Below are positions 16,414 through 24,535 of a stretch of 35,789 bases of DNA, in pieces (positions within the stretch are counted from its first letter, which is position 1; every line of letters starts with the position of its first letter). The stretch is from Chloroflexota bacterium (GTDB lineage Bacteria; Chloroflexota; Anaerolineae; Aggregatilineales; Phototrophicaceae), in assembly GCA_011523705.1 (NCBI GenBank), contig WTGC01000189.1, positions 1 through 35,789 of the forward strand. The letters are read 5' to 3'. The notes beneath the pieces are model-generated. The model worked only from the letters and a program-made list of their open reading frames with translations, was not told where the DNA came from and did no database searches. The position numbers and the translations under genes were made by a program.

Positions 16414-16808
16414 AAAAAAAGGTGAAGCGCCGCTATCGCGTTTTGCGGAACTCGATCCTGAACATCTTCGGGAATCGGATCGTAGAAAATAAGAACAAGG
16501 ATTTTCTTGCTTGCCCGCATAGCGTCTATGACGCTGATATGTCCGTCTGCGTTCACGCTGATACCCGCTTTGCGGGCGGCTGAGCGCGCCGCCGCTTTAG
16601 CGCGCTCGATATCCACGCCGTCCGCATCGACTACAAGCGCGCGACGGGCATACTCGAAGGCGTCGAGGTAAAGTTGGAGCTCCATAAGTTCGCGCAGCGA
16701 CAAATCGTCCTGGTTGCACATCGCATAGAGTTCGCCGGATTTGTCTGGCAGATAGAACTTTTCTCGCTCCACATGCCCCATAATTTCGGCAACGGTTCTT
16801 ATCGCCAT
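16359..16808 (-). CDS. Tail assembly chaperone, gpG-like
   Basis: 149 residues. It lies between the tail tube and tape measure genes, where siphoviruses encode the chaperone that coats the tape measure while the tube polymerises. The fold is helical with a DLSLRELMELQLYLDAFEYAR stretch near 35-55. Near its end the frame crosses nine T (16412-16420), where a -1 slip joins it to the frame at 15994-16413. Without slipping it ends with EEPSATQTTASIEM. The ribosome site GAGGTGAG lies just after the terminator that follows the methyltransferase gene. Confidence 0.85.
   Translation of the reverse strand: MAIRTVAEIMGHVEREKFYLPDKSGELYAMCNQDDLSLRELMELQLYLDAFEYARRALVVDADGVDIERAKAAARSAARKAGISVNADGHISVIDAMRASKKILVLIFYDPIPEDVQDRVPQNAIAALHLFFWTREEPSATQTTASIEM
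16411..16421 (-). promoter_or_regulatory. T9 slippery site for -1 frameshift
   Basis: On the minus strand CC is followed by nine T and GG. The zero frame reads CTT TTT TTT TGG and the -1 frame TTT TTT TTG GAC, so both tRNAs can re-pair on T TTT TTT, a strong X-XXY-YYZ heptamer. The -1 frame opens into the gpT-like sequence. This is the conserved gene G / gene T arrangement of long-tailed phages. Confidence 0.85.
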
Positions 16809-16820
16809 ATCTCACCTCAT

Positions 16821-16862
16821 AAAAAATCACGCGCCGTAATGCGGGGTGTTACGGCGCGCGTG
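16821..16862 (-). terminator. Intrinsic terminator between methyltransferase and chaperone genes
   Basis: On the minus strand the arms CACGCG-CG-CCGTAA and TTACGGCGCGTG pair over 12 bp with one 2-base bulge, a 9-base loop and then ATTTTTT (16821-16827). The layout is a standard intrinsic terminator. It lies inside the tail operon, 24 bases past the methyltransferase stop and 12 bases before the gpG-like start. It may lower transcription of the chaperone and tape measure genes relative to the tail tube, or came with the methyltransferase. Confidence 0.85.
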
Positions 16863-16886
16863 AGCATTCATCGATTCAAATCGGTT

Positions 16887-17771
16887 TTATGTCCTGCTGC
16901 GAGCAAGCCATTCTATCGCAAACTCCACATATTCAGGATTGAGTTCTATGCCTAAGTAATCCACGCCCAATTCTTGCGCCACAACGCATTCAGAACCCGA
17001 CCCCGCGAACGGTATAAGCACACTTCCATCTTTGCCTTTAATCCTTGATTTAATGAGCCGCCTCGTGAGTTTCATAGGCTTTTGGGTTGGGTGCTTAAAT
17101 GTGTCATGTCCCCGATGGTCATTCAGGTCAGCCGGAGGATACAACGTCCTATCGCATGACCTACATAGAAACCATCTCTCAGAGTGCCCAGCCCCACCAG
17201 AGAGCGCGGGAATCTTCATGACATCACGGGGAAGCGCACCGCCTTTATGGGCATTGTAATGAAGCGTTCGCTCCAGCCTGCTATACCGCGAAGGCGTGGC
17301 CGGTCTTGTCTTGCCCGCCATACTGAGAAAATGTGCGGTGTAAGGCTCTCGAATTTGGTCAACCTCGAGGCTCGGTCGGTTTTCTCCAGTCTTCCACAGG
17401 CAAAGAATTGTTTCGTGAGACCTCTGCCAGAACCTCGATTGCGCTACCGTCTTGTTCGTGTAGTGCCATACCAACCATCGCTGTTCGTTGACCGGATAAA
17501 GAGCAGATATGCGAGCCATTATCTCAGGCAATCCATACAAGTAGATCAAGCCGTCGGGCGCAAGAAGGTTAAAGCACTCTGATATCCACTCGCCAACCCA
17601 TTCAATGTATTCGTCCAAAGGCAATCTGTCATTGTTATTCCCAAAGTCTTTCCCGATGTTGTATGGCGGGTCTGCGATGATGACATCAAAGATTTCTTCG
17701 CTTGTCCGCAACTCGGGGAGAATATCGATAACGTCCCCTTCGATTATTCGGTTTTTACGTCGCGTCTCCAC
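16887..17771 (-). CDS. Adenine-specific DNA methyltransferase, DPPY type
   Basis: 294 residues starting at GTG, overlapping the end of the tail tube gene by 17 bases. Motif IV DPPY (34-37), HPTQKP (227-232) and motif I PFAGSGSE (254-261), with GIELNPEY (274-281), give a beta-order SAM-dependent N6-adenine methyltransferase. A CRSC and H-rich stretch (203-222) may bind zinc. No restriction partner is present. It interrupts the normal run from tail tube to chaperones, is followed by its own terminator, and is GC-poor against neighbours (26 of 60 bases at 17041-17100), so it looks like a moron gained by transfer. Likely role: protecting phage DNA or altering its regulation. Confidence 0.92.
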   Translation of the reverse strand: METRRKNRIIEGDVIDILPELRTSEEIFDVIIADPPYNIGKDFGNNNDRLPLDEYIEWVGEWISECFNLLAPDGLIYLYGLPEIMARISALYPVNEQRWLVWHYTNKTVAQSRFWQRSHETILCLWKTGENRPSLEVDQIREPYTAHFLSMAGKTRPATPSRYSRLERTLHYNAHKGGALPRDVMKIPALSGGAGHSERWFLCRSCDRTLYPPADLNDHRGHDTFKHPTQKPMKLTRRLIKSRIKGKDGSVLIPFAGSGSECVVAQELGVDYLGIELNPEYVEFAIEWLARSRT

Positions 17772-18330
17772 TCTTCGCTATCACATATCCCGCTTGAGCC
17801 GAGCTGTGATCCAGCAAGCCGAATGTCACTGGCAAAATCTGTTTGGTCTTCACTCGGCGAAACTCGCCGAGACTGACTACGTATACCCGAGGCCACCACC
17901 AGTACATGTCATTTTCCGACGGCATGGACAAGGCGTAAGGCGCGTTTCCCTGAAGCAGAAGCGCGTACTTTTTCACGCGGAATCCTCTGTGCAGATCAAC
18001 TCGCTTGGTGCCAATACTCCCCGAACCAGGATTCCGCGTAGTGACCGTCTTGCCCAAAAGCAATCCGAGCGTGTCTATCGTAGCGTCGTAAATATCGACC
18101 GCGATGCGATAGGATTCTTCTGTCCTGTCCGCGTCTTGGGGAAGTGTGCTTTTGAGCGTCATCGTCTCTTCGATAGTCTCGCTCATAGTCATCCGAACGC
18201 CGTCGTTCGTGTACTGCGAATCCCCGAGCTTAGACCATGCCCCGCCTGGCGCTTGCGCGGGCGCTGGCGCCGCCGTTCCCTCCGCCGCCGTCCACAGATG
18301 TACCCTGCCTGCCAAAAGTTTTTCAGACAT
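17755..18330 (-). CDS. Major tail (tube) protein
   Basis: 191 residues, beta-rich, with a start LLAGRVHLWTA and an internal TIEETMTLKSTLPQD stretch. Size and position, right after the tail terminator gene and before the chaperones and tape measure, are those of the siphovirus tube protein that stacks in hexameric rings. The start has AGAGGTGGTG. The final codons overlap the methyltransferase start. No sequence motif proves the fold, so the call depends on synteny. Confidence 0.75.
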   Translation of the reverse strand: MSEKLLAGRVHLWTAAEGTAAPAPAQAPGGAWSKLGDSQYTNDGVRMTMSETIEETMTLKSTLPQDADRTEESYRIAVDIYDATIDTLGLLLGKTVTTRNPGSGSIGTKRVDLHRGFRVKKYALLLQGNAPYALSMPSENDMYWWWPRVYVVSLGEFRRVKTKQILPVTFGLLDHSSAQAGYVIAKSGDAT

Positions 18331-18351
18331 ATCACCACCTCTTATCTGCGC

Positions 18352-18774
18352 TTATCCCCACCTGTCGTCTGACACGCCTTCTGACACCTCGACGTTCCAG
18401 GACTGAACGAAGTAAAATCTACGGTCTATATCATCATAGGCTTGAGTTGGCATAAGCGTTTCAGTCGCGCCGTGAAAAAAACCTTCGCCCTCAACCATTC
18501 TACGCTCCGCGCGCTTGAGCACATGCCAAATTTCCATAGCCAATCTTCGCGCGCCGAATACTGGCCCCCTTTGCCTGTCAGGGTAGCATAGAATATCTAC
18601 GCTAAATGTCTCCACCTCTGCGAATCCGCTATCAGGGATCCCGCCTGATAGCCTCACCTGCACGGCGGGATAAGACCTCTGATCAGGTAAGGTATCAGCG
18701 TAAATCTCGCTATCGATTTCGCCTTCAAGCAGCGCCTTCACCACGCCCACAGGATCGGTCAGTTTACGCGCCAT
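18352..18774 (-). CDS. Tail terminator / completion protein (DUF3168-like)
   Basis: 140 residues. The N-terminus (VGVVKALLEGEIDSEIYADTLP) followed by a strand with SYPAVQVRLSGG and a helical part (GARRLAMEIWHVLKRAER) fits the small alpha/beta tail-completion family that caps the tail tube for head joining. It starts inside the end of the neck protein gene (10-base overlap), and sits just before the tube gene, as expected. Confidence is limited by the low sequence conservation of the family. Confidence 0.7.
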   Translation of the reverse strand: MARKLTDPVGVVKALLEGEIDSEIYADTLPDQRSYPAVQVRLSGGIPDSGFAEVETFSVDILCYPDRQRGPVFGARRLAMEIWHVLKRAERRMVEGEGFFHGATETLMPTQAYDDIDRRFYFVQSWNVEVSEGVSDDRWG

Positions 18775-19090
18775 AGTAGTTGCCTATCGCTTCCGCGATT
18801 TTCTCGGGCGTAGCCTCTTCTCTGAGCGCTGGCCGAAGATACGGACGGCCGTAAGGCCCGAATTCTTGGTCGAAAGCATAATGGATATCGTAACTCCCCA
18901 CTTCAGCCGTCACTTTCTTGCCGGAGCGCTTGGCGCGTTGAGCTTGAATGCTGGCCCTGAGATGGCCGTAGCGATACTTCGCCTTAGGGATCGCTACCCG
19001 GGCCACATTCCCGGCGATTGCGCTCACGCCCTCAATCATCGCATGATTCAGCAGCAGCGAATCAACTTCGCGCCTGTTACTTTCATACGC
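18764..19090 (-). CDS. Neck / head-tail joining protein (HK97 gp10-like)
   Basis: 108 residues from the ATG at 19090, which has AGGATG about six bases upstream; an ATG four codons earlier is too close to it. The layout, a helical start, a basic strand region (YRYGHLRASIQAQRAK) and the end motif FGPYGRPYLRPALRE, is that of the HK97-gp10 family, which links the head connector to the tail. The F-x-x-PYLRPAL block is the most conserved signature of that family. It overlaps both neighbouring genes. Confidence 0.85.
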   Translation of the reverse strand, partial: AYESNRREVDSLLLNHAMIEGVSAIAGNVARVAIPKAKYRYGHLRASIQAQRAKRSGKKVTAEVGSYDIHYAFDQEFGPYGRPYLRPALREEATPEKIAEAIGNYYGA

Positions 19091-19433
19091 CATACGACAC
19101 ATCCTGTAAGCGCGTGATTTTGTACGCGCGCCCGCGCAAAGTCGGGCCGGCGAACATACCAGAACGGATCAGATTTCCATTTCGATCGCTCACCGTTACC
19201 CTGTCGTTGATAGCTATCTGTCCGTCAAGGTGAAGCAACCGATAATCCTCTTCGCCTAGCGCGCGGTCTCCGCTTCGCGTCGCCTCGGCGCCCGCGCGAA
19301 GCAAAAGACATTTCAGATCGGCGTATGGAACGCTTGTCGTTTCCGTCCAGTCCGAACCTGAATTGTCCGCGCCGCTCCTGACAACCTCGGCGCGATGCGC
19401 CAGCCGCCTTGCGACTACCGCTTTCGCCGTCAC
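19083..19433 (-). CDS. Head closure protein
   Basis: 116 residues starting with GTG in a GTGA overlap with the previous gene. A helical N-terminus (AKAVVARRLAHRAEVVR) and a small beta barrel with DYRLLHLDGQIAINDRVTV and GRAYKITRLQDV are like head-closure and SPP1 gp16-type proteins that seal the connector after packaging. Position between the connector block and the gp10-like neck protein supports this. Note: a shadow frame of similar length in this spot was ignored. Confidence 0.7.
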   Translation of the reverse strand: MTAKAVVARRLAHRAEVVRSGADNSGSDWTETTSVPYADLKCLLLRAGAEATRSGDRALGEEDYRLLHLDGQIAINDRVTVSDRNGNLIRSGMFAGPTLRGRAYKITRLQDVSYGV

Positions 19434-19765
19434 GTCCGGAAGACTCCATACCGCACACCGCTCACATTGCTAAATCGCACTTTGAGAAATCGCCCATAAA
19501 CGCCGCGCAGCCCGATAAGTTCCTCGGTGTTCCTGTTTATTTGAATCTGAACATCCGAAATCGCTAACCCCTCCACTGTGCCAGGGGTGATTATCGTCAA
19601 CATAGTGAGCGTCGAGCCACCGCGAACTAGGATGAATCCGTTCTCATCATTCGGCGTGACAAAGTCGTCGGTCGTGTTGAGCGCGACGGTAGTTGACGAC
19701 GTATAAAATTCAGGCACGATCCCATTAGGCGAAAGCACCTGCATGGGTATGTCAATCTCAGCCAT
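19430..19765 (-). CDS. Small structural protein of the head-tail interface
   Basis: 111 residues, soluble, almost all beta (GFILVRGGSTLTMLTIITPG, then LAISDVQIQINRN and YGRFLKVRFSNVSG). The start has GAGGGGACA. It lies between the head connector and the head closure gene. The Thr-rich sandwich pattern resembles decoration or stopper-type proteins, but no family is recognised with certainty. The end overlaps the next GTG start. Confidence 0.65.
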   Translation of the reverse strand: MAEIDIPMQVLSPNGIVPEFYTSSTTVALNTTDDFVTPNDENGFILVRGGSTLTMLTIITPGTVEGLAISDVQIQINRNTEELIGLRGVYGRFLKVRFSNVSGVRYGVFRT

Positions 19766-19779
19766 TTTTGTTGTCCCCT

Positions 19780-20460
19780 CTAAGCGCTTACCGCGTCTTG
19801 CCCATTCGCGCCCCTAACCAAAAGCGCAAATGTCGCGGCTGTCAGATATGTTTTATATCGCCGCGCGTCAATTTTGATGTCCGCGCCCGCTACCACATGC
19901 GCAGTAATATCCACAGCGCGCAGCGTGAAAGATGACGGCTGCGCCATTCGTTCTGGAATCGCCCAGTACAGACGATAGAAACCAGTGGAGGGGATGCCGG
20001 AGACGCGCCAAGTTCGCGTAGCGGTCTCGCCCTTTGCGATGTCGGTCTCATCAAAATCTATCGCGCTTGCGTCCTCGTCCGCCTTCACGAATCCAAAGTG
20101 CGCGTATCCTACTGACTCTTGCTCATACGGCGAGCGAACAGTCGTCTGTAATCGGCGCAAGACGCGCCGGCGCTCAGCGTAGTAGTTCGGAAAAGATGTT
20201 TCGCTCAAGCCTTCGCCAAGCGAGACTGACTGCATACCGCTATACACCATAGACAGGCGCACAAGGTCTATCAGCGCGCCCTTGCGCCGCGAAAGCGCAA
20301 GGGCGGTGTTCGGGTCGGCTGCATCCGTCGGATGCGCTCCATACTCGGCGATTATTTCAGCGTCCGCCTCGTCGACAAAAATCTCCAGCGCCTCTTCTAA
20401 CGCGAGCTCGGACCCCACTATTTCCCCTATCGATTCTGTGGTGAGAAGGGATGACGCCAT
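19780..20460 (-). CDS. Head-tail connector with extra C-terminal beta domain
   Basis: 226 residues. The N-terminal 110 residues are helical (LALEEALEIFVDEADAEII, ALIDLVRLSMVYSGMQSV) and fit gp6-like connector adaptors that sit under the portal. Residues about 119-218 are a separate beta domain related to the last 108 residues of the collagen-like fibre (9395-11047): HFG near its start, W-V-SGI----RLYWA-P in the middle, then three shared strands. Connectors of this family are usually around 100 residues, so this fusion is unusual and could put a surface-binding domain at the neck. Follows the capsid gene by two bases. Confidence 0.7.
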   Translation of the reverse strand: MASSLLTTESIGEIVGSELALEEALEIFVDEADAEIIAEYGAHPTDAADPNTALALSRRKGALIDLVRLSMVYSGMQSVSLGEGLSETSFPNYYAERRRVLRRLQTTVRSPYEQESVGYAHFGFVKADEDASAIDFDETDIAKGETATRTWRVSGIPSTGFYRLYWAIPERMAQPSSFTLRAVDITAHVVAGADIKIDARRYKTYLTAATFALLVRGANGQDAVSA

Positions 20461-20462
20461 GA

Positions 20463-21833
20463 CTAAGCCTTGTCCACTAGCGCTTTCACGGGGTCAGTGC
20501 CAGCGTCCAGCATCACCGAACCGGAGCGACAGAATGCGATGACACCGATCTGTCCGGACTCGATATATTTTTCGTCCAACCTGAAGAGTTGGACTTCCAT
20601 CGCGCGCCGGACAAAAAACTTGTTCATCGCGCCGAACAAAAGCGCTTTCGTTCCCGCGCTGCCATTCAAGTCCGACATTTTGTCGTTCTCGAAGCAAGGA
20701 TGTCCGTGAAGCATATCCGGCGCGCCCATCTGTGGATTCCGATGCCAGATGGGAAGCCCGTTTTCATCCCGCAGCTTCATCAGTCGTCCAGTCATTTTCC
20801 TGTTGTACATCCATGAACCCATGTCCGCGTATGCGGGATCAACGCTTGTCCAGAGGTCTATCACATCGTCATATGCGAGTTTATTGCTCGTCGTGACCGT
20901 CTTGCCAGTCGACGCCGCGGTGACGATGCCCTGCGGCTGATTCGTCCCAGTCCCATTCGTGAAGAATGTCGCCTCGACGCGACCGAGGCGCTCACCGAGC
21001 AAGTTGCCCAGGGTTTGTTCCATATTGAAAACCGAGTCCTGCAAAAGCTCAAGACTGATTTGCACGGTCTTGCTCGAGAATTTATAGACAGGAAGATTCA
21101 CGCTTCCAAATGCCGGATCCTGCTCTGAAGCGCCGCCGCCTTCCGCAAGCAGCTCGCCTTCGTTCAAGACGTCGTTAGCGGTAGGCATAGCGAGTCCTGA
21201 TCCGTCCATCGTGTTGATAACCGTCGCGACGGGTTCGACGCTGTTAAACCGCAGCCGATTCACCTCGAGAGTCCGCATGATAGCGTCGTCCACGGTGAAC
21301 CCGCCGGCCGTGTTCGTCCCTACGGAGAGGTCTCGGACGCGCGGCGAACCATTCGCGTGCATAACCCCGCCGTCTTCGCGGCTGCGCCAACTCGGCGCCC
21401 CAAAGAAATCTTCACTCATTTGCAAAGTTATCATCTTGGCGTTTGGGACGGTCGAAGAGTCGCCATAGCCCTCGTGGTACGCGCCCATCAGGAAAGCGCG
21501 AATCCGCTTCGACTGGGTATCATCCGCGCCCGGGGACGCGCCGCGTATTTGTGGCGTCTGCGTATCCCCGCCGGCCTGAAGCCGCGCGTCCTCTACCCGT
21601 GTCGGCTGCGCGTCGGGTAGGGAAATAGCGCCGAATGCCGCTTCACGCTCACGCATAGTCAACTCGCGATCGACTACACCCTTGAACTTATCGGCGTCGG
21701 CGATCGCAAGTTCGTAGTTCGCGTTTTCCTCATCTGTCATCTCGCGGTTTTCCGCGTAAGCTGCATCAAGGATTTCACGCGCGCGCGCCATCGCGCCCAA
21801 TCCGCTATCCCAAACCTCTTTAAGCTCCGGCAT
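20463..21833 (-). CDS. Major capsid protein, HK97 fold
   Basis: 456 residues. The first 110 residues are a charged, helical delta-type scaffold domain (ARAREILDAAYAE, VVDRELTMREREAAF). The capsid body follows: DLSVGTNTAGGFTV, a long spine-like middle (MEQTLGNLLGERLGRVEATF), and an end with MLHGHPCFENDKMSDL and a typical strand VMLDAGTDPVKALVD. The protease next door would cut off the delta domain. The start has AAGGAGGGG at good spacing. This is the HK97/phage_capsid family, one of the most secure calls here. Confidence 0.93.
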   Translation of the reverse strand: MPELKEVWDSGLGAMARAREILDAAYAENREMTDEENANYELAIADADKFKGVVDRELTMREREAAFGAISLPDAQPTRVEDARLQAGGDTQTPQIRGASPGADDTQSKRIRAFLMGAYHEGYGDSSTVPNAKMITLQMSEDFFGAPSWRSREDGGVMHANGSPRVRDLSVGTNTAGGFTVDDAIMRTLEVNRLRFNSVEPVATVINTMDGSGLAMPTANDVLNEGELLAEGGGASEQDPAFGSVNLPVYKFSSKTVQISLELLQDSVFNMEQTLGNLLGERLGRVEATFFTNGTGTNQPQGIVTAASTGKTVTTSNKLAYDDVIDLWTSVDPAYADMGSWMYNRKMTGRLMKLRDENGLPIWHRNPQMGAPDMLHGHPCFENDKMSDLNGSAGTKALLFGAMNKFFVRRAMEVQLFRLDEKYIESGQIGVIAFCRSGSVMLDAGTDPVKALVDKA

Positions 21834-21873
21834 ATTGCCCCTCCTTACATCTTCCTATGCTCATATTAGCACA

Positions 21874-22662
21874 TCATGTCCCACGCGGGGGCGCTGCCAC
21901 TGGCGCCAAGACAAGCGTCCCATTCGGATGCTCCAAATTCATTAACCTTTCACCCTCTTCAAATGATACGACATCGCCGTATCGTTCAATGCACACGGCA
22001 TCTGAACGGGGCGCGCCATACATTCCGTCGTAGATCATCAGGCCTGTGAATGTTGGGTTTTCGCGGTAAATCTGCAAGGACGAAAACCGCTGCGCATGAT
22101 GCGTCTCAGTGCGCGCGATAGTAAGCGCCCTATCCTCCACGCTGCTGAAGCGTCCGCGCCCTATCGACCCGACTATGCGCCTTGCGAGTTCATCTCCCGT
22201 TTCGCCTGCCATGCGCCCGCGCAGAAGGGCTGAGAACATATCCTTTTTAGCCCGCGCCGTGAGATCCAGCAACCCAAGTCGGCGCCCGCCCTCGGCGATG
22301 ACTTGGCGCGCGAGGGAGTCAGGCAAACCCCATGAAAGTCCGAACTCGGCATTGATGATCCTGTTCACCTCCTCGGCCGCTGAAAGGTAGCGTCGCTCAT
22401 AGACATCTCGCAAATCGGTTTCTACCAATTCGCGCATGCGCGAACTTTCTATCACCTGCTCAGCCCAAAGCTCGTCAGGATGCTGTCGCAACATAGCCTC
22501 GGCGCGCGGGTCAGCTGTAAGCGCGCGCCGAACAGCGCGCTCAACGGCGCGCAAGAAACGCCGCAATTCTTCAGTCCAGCCCGTGACTTGCTGCGCTTGC
22601 AAGGCAAGTTCCGCATCTGCCACAGACTGAGCATGGCTTGCGTCCTCACTCCCCGGCAGCAT
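21874..22662 (-). CDS. Minor head protein, SPP1 gp7 / Mu F type
   Basis: 262 residues. Helical throughout, with the family signature near residues 185-205: ALTIARTETHHAQRF, then DGMYGAPRSDAVCIERYGDVV and MNLEHPNGT, close to the usual D-x-VC and HPNCR end, though the final Cys is missing (HPNGT). Proteins of this type are injected or line the portal vertex and help DNA leave the head. It lies between protease and capsid. The start is weakly supported (GCGGGG) but it is the first in-frame ATG after the protease stop. Confidence 0.85.
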   Translation of the reverse strand: MLPGSEDASHAQSVADAELALQAQQVTGWTEELRRFLRAVERAVRRALTADPRAEAMLRQHPDELWAEQVIESSRMRELVETDLRDVYERRYLSAAEEVNRIINAEFGLSWGLPDSLARQVIAEGGRRLGLLDLTARAKKDMFSALLRGRMAGETGDELARRIVGSIGRGRFSSVEDRALTIARTETHHAQRFSSLQIYRENPTFTGLMIYDGMYGAPRSDAVCIERYGDVVSFEEGERLMNLEHPNGTLVLAPVAAPPRGT

Positions 22663-22683
22663 ACGGCCCCGCGCGCTCCGCGC

Positions 22684-23313
22684 TCAAGGGCGCGTATAGA
22701 TGCGATCCCGACGCGCCGCATAATAGTCGTCCAGCCCGGCAAGGCGGTCAGGAAACTTTTCCAGCAGCTCCCTAGCGCGCTCAGATATCGAAGTCTGAAC
22801 CCATGTTTCATCGCAGACAGCCGACAGCGATTCCAATCCCATCCGATTAACAGTTACATAAAGCCCATCATCTCTATATTCAAAACTTTCGTCCAGCGTG
22901 TAGTAAATAAAGGATATGCCCTGAATATCGCGCCGCCGGACGAGAGTCAAAATCTCGCGTCCGTGCTGAGTGTCAGGAACATCCAGTTCAAAATACAGAG
23001 CGTCCTTTTCGTCTCTCAGCCGCAGCGTTCCGCTAGACAGGCGGCCAAGCAATTTCGTCCTGTCGTGCGCGTAGTCGAATCTTACATCGCCTAGCACGTG
23101 TTCGTACTGCACATCTGTTGCAATCATCTCATACCAGCCCTCATCCACTTCCGCGCGCGACCATACGCCCTTCACTATCGCCTTGCCCTCAAGCGTCGCT
23201 ATCGATCCGGCGGGTAGGTCAGCATCCCGGACCCGAACGGTATCAGGGGTAAACCGAAACTGCCTACTCCGCGTCATCTGAGTCCCCCTGCTCGTCGCTG
23301 TCTGAGTCGTCAT
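22684..23313 (-). CDS. Prohead protease, HK97 / U35 family
   Basis: 209 residues from the ATG at 23313, which has AGGAGGA six bases upstream. Two other in-frame ATGs lie at 23349 (no ribosome site) and 23277 (AGGGGGA), because a 36-base repeat duplicated the start region. The body reads SIATLEGKAIVKGV, YEHVLGDVRFDYAHDRTKLLGRL (the catalytic His is expected in the YAHD context), then a GISFIYY strand and a SLSAVCDETW stretch where the Ser of the family (here in L-ES-LSAV) sits. It cuts the capsid delta domain. The catalytic residues are assigned by family pattern only. Confidence 0.88.
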   Translation of the reverse strand: MTTQTATSRGTQMTRSRQFRFTPDTVRVRDADLPAGSIATLEGKAIVKGVWSRAEVDEGWYEMIATDVQYEHVLGDVRFDYAHDRTKLLGRLSSGTLRLRDEKDALYFELDVPDTQHGREILTLVRRRDIQGISFIYYTLDESFEYRDDGLYVTVNRMGLESLSAVCDETWVQTSISERARELLEKFPDRLAGLDDYYAARRDRIYTRP

Positions 23314-24514
23314 CTGAGTCCTCCTGCTCGTCGCTGTCTGAGTCGTCATTATCCACCAGCGAATCTTCCTGGACCGCTACCTCCATAGATTCCATGCCTT
23401 CGGCTGCGCGCACCTCGTCGGGCGTGAGCCAAGCTGGGCTGCCAAGCGCGATGCGATAAGCGCGGTAGCGATCCTCACGGCTTTCGACCCGGAGGACGTC
23501 GATATTGAAGCTGCAATGGTATCCCAGTCTTTTTTCAGCGTCAGTCAACAACTGGGAGTCAATAGCCGCCTCGAAGCGCGCCGCCCATGGCGCGATGGTG
23601 TTGTTGGAGAAATTTAGCGCCTCTTGGCGGGTATTGTTGTATGTCGAGCGTAGCAGATGATGCAAGCGCACAGGCGAAATGTCTAGTATGCGGGCAACAT
23701 CTTCGATTACCGAATATCGCGCTTCAATAAATTGCGACTCATTCGGCATAGTCTGGGTGGGCACATATTTCACTCCACCGTAAGTGACCGCCGGGCGCTG
23801 GGCGTTTTTCCCTGTCTGACTGCGCGCGAACCCGCTCGCCATGTCCGACATCTCGTCGGCGGTCATATACTCACGCTCAGTCATAAGGACACCGGACGGC
23901 CGGCCGCTGTTCAAGAAAAATCCGAGCGCGTACTTGACCGCCTCTTGAGACAGCCCGAAGGTGTCGGCGAATTTTTGGAATATCGGTATGGCGTAAAATG
24001 TGTCATAGGAAAGCGCGGTTACACGAAATATCTCGTCGGCGGTAAGCGTCCGCGCCGTGTATGCCTTGCCCCCTGGCGCGATCACATTCGTTTTCCAGCG
24101 CAGCTCGCCGCCGAACGGTTGGAGAAATGTTTGGTCTGGCAGTCTCAGCTCAAGCCCGACTACACGCGCACCGAGCTTCACGCGCTCGGCATAGTGGTGG
24201 CCGAACATTATCAGATGCAATACCGCTGTGGATTTATAATCATAGGCATTGATGAATTCAGATGGCGAGCGGTTGAAAATCTGTGTTAGAAAATGGTCTT
24301 CGACTTCCTTGCCGTCTCTATCCATCACGCGGAGGGGCAGGGAAGCGAATGCCTGCGCTATGGCTTTCACGCCGCAGTCCATAGCGGGAATGGCGAGCGC
24401 CTGCTCGTAGGTCATCTGCAATCGGGGCATAGCGCCAAGCGCGCCGCTCCCAAAAGGCCGCCCTTGACTGAGCCATGGCAGCCTAGTAATCGCGCGCCGT
24501 ATCCACCTTCGCAT
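23264..24514 (-). CDS. Portal protein, HK97 family
   Basis: 416 residues. Family features: AIPAMDCGVKAIAQAFASLPL near the start, FLTQIFNRSPSEFINAYDY, SYDTFYAIPIFQ, a GRPSGVLMT strand, DISPVRLHHLL and NNTRQEALNFSNNTIAPW. The protein makes the 12-fold ring through which DNA enters and leaves. The C-terminal 50 residues are an Asp/Ser/Glu tail built of two 12-residue repeats that also encode the start of the protease. It starts after a 53-bp repeat, with GAAGGTG upstream. Confidence 0.93.
   Translation of the reverse strand: MRRWIRRAITRLPWLSQGRPFGSGALGAMPRLQMTYEQALAIPAMDCGVKAIAQAFASLPLRVMDRDGKEVEDHFLTQIFNRSPSEFINAYDYKSTAVLHLIMFGHHYAERVKLGARVVGLELRLPDQTFLQPFGGELRWKTNVIAPGGKAYTARTLTADEIFRVTALSYDTFYAIPIFQKFADTFGLSQEAVKYALGFFLNSGRPSGVLMTEREYMTADEMSDMASGFARSQTGKNAQRPAVTYGGVKYVPTQTMPNESQFIEARYSVIEDVARILDISPVRLHHLLRSTYNNTRQEALNFSNNTIAPWAARFEAAIDSQLLTDAEKRLGYHCSFNIDVLRVESREDRYRAYRIALGSPAWLTPDEVRAAEGMESMEVAVQEDSLVDNDDSDSDEQEDSDDDSDSDEQGDSDDAE
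23274..23345. repeat. Two 36-bp tandem repeats over the portal/protease junction
   Basis: 23274-23309 and 23310-23345 differ at one base. In the portal frame each unit adds DSDSDEQ(E/G)DSDD; in the protease frame it adds TTQTATSR(R/G)TQM, carrying an ATG with its own AGGAGGA or AGGGGGA. The unit is a multiple of 3, so both frames stay open. Confidence 0.95.
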
Positions 24515-24535
24515 ACCACACCTTCACACAACCCA

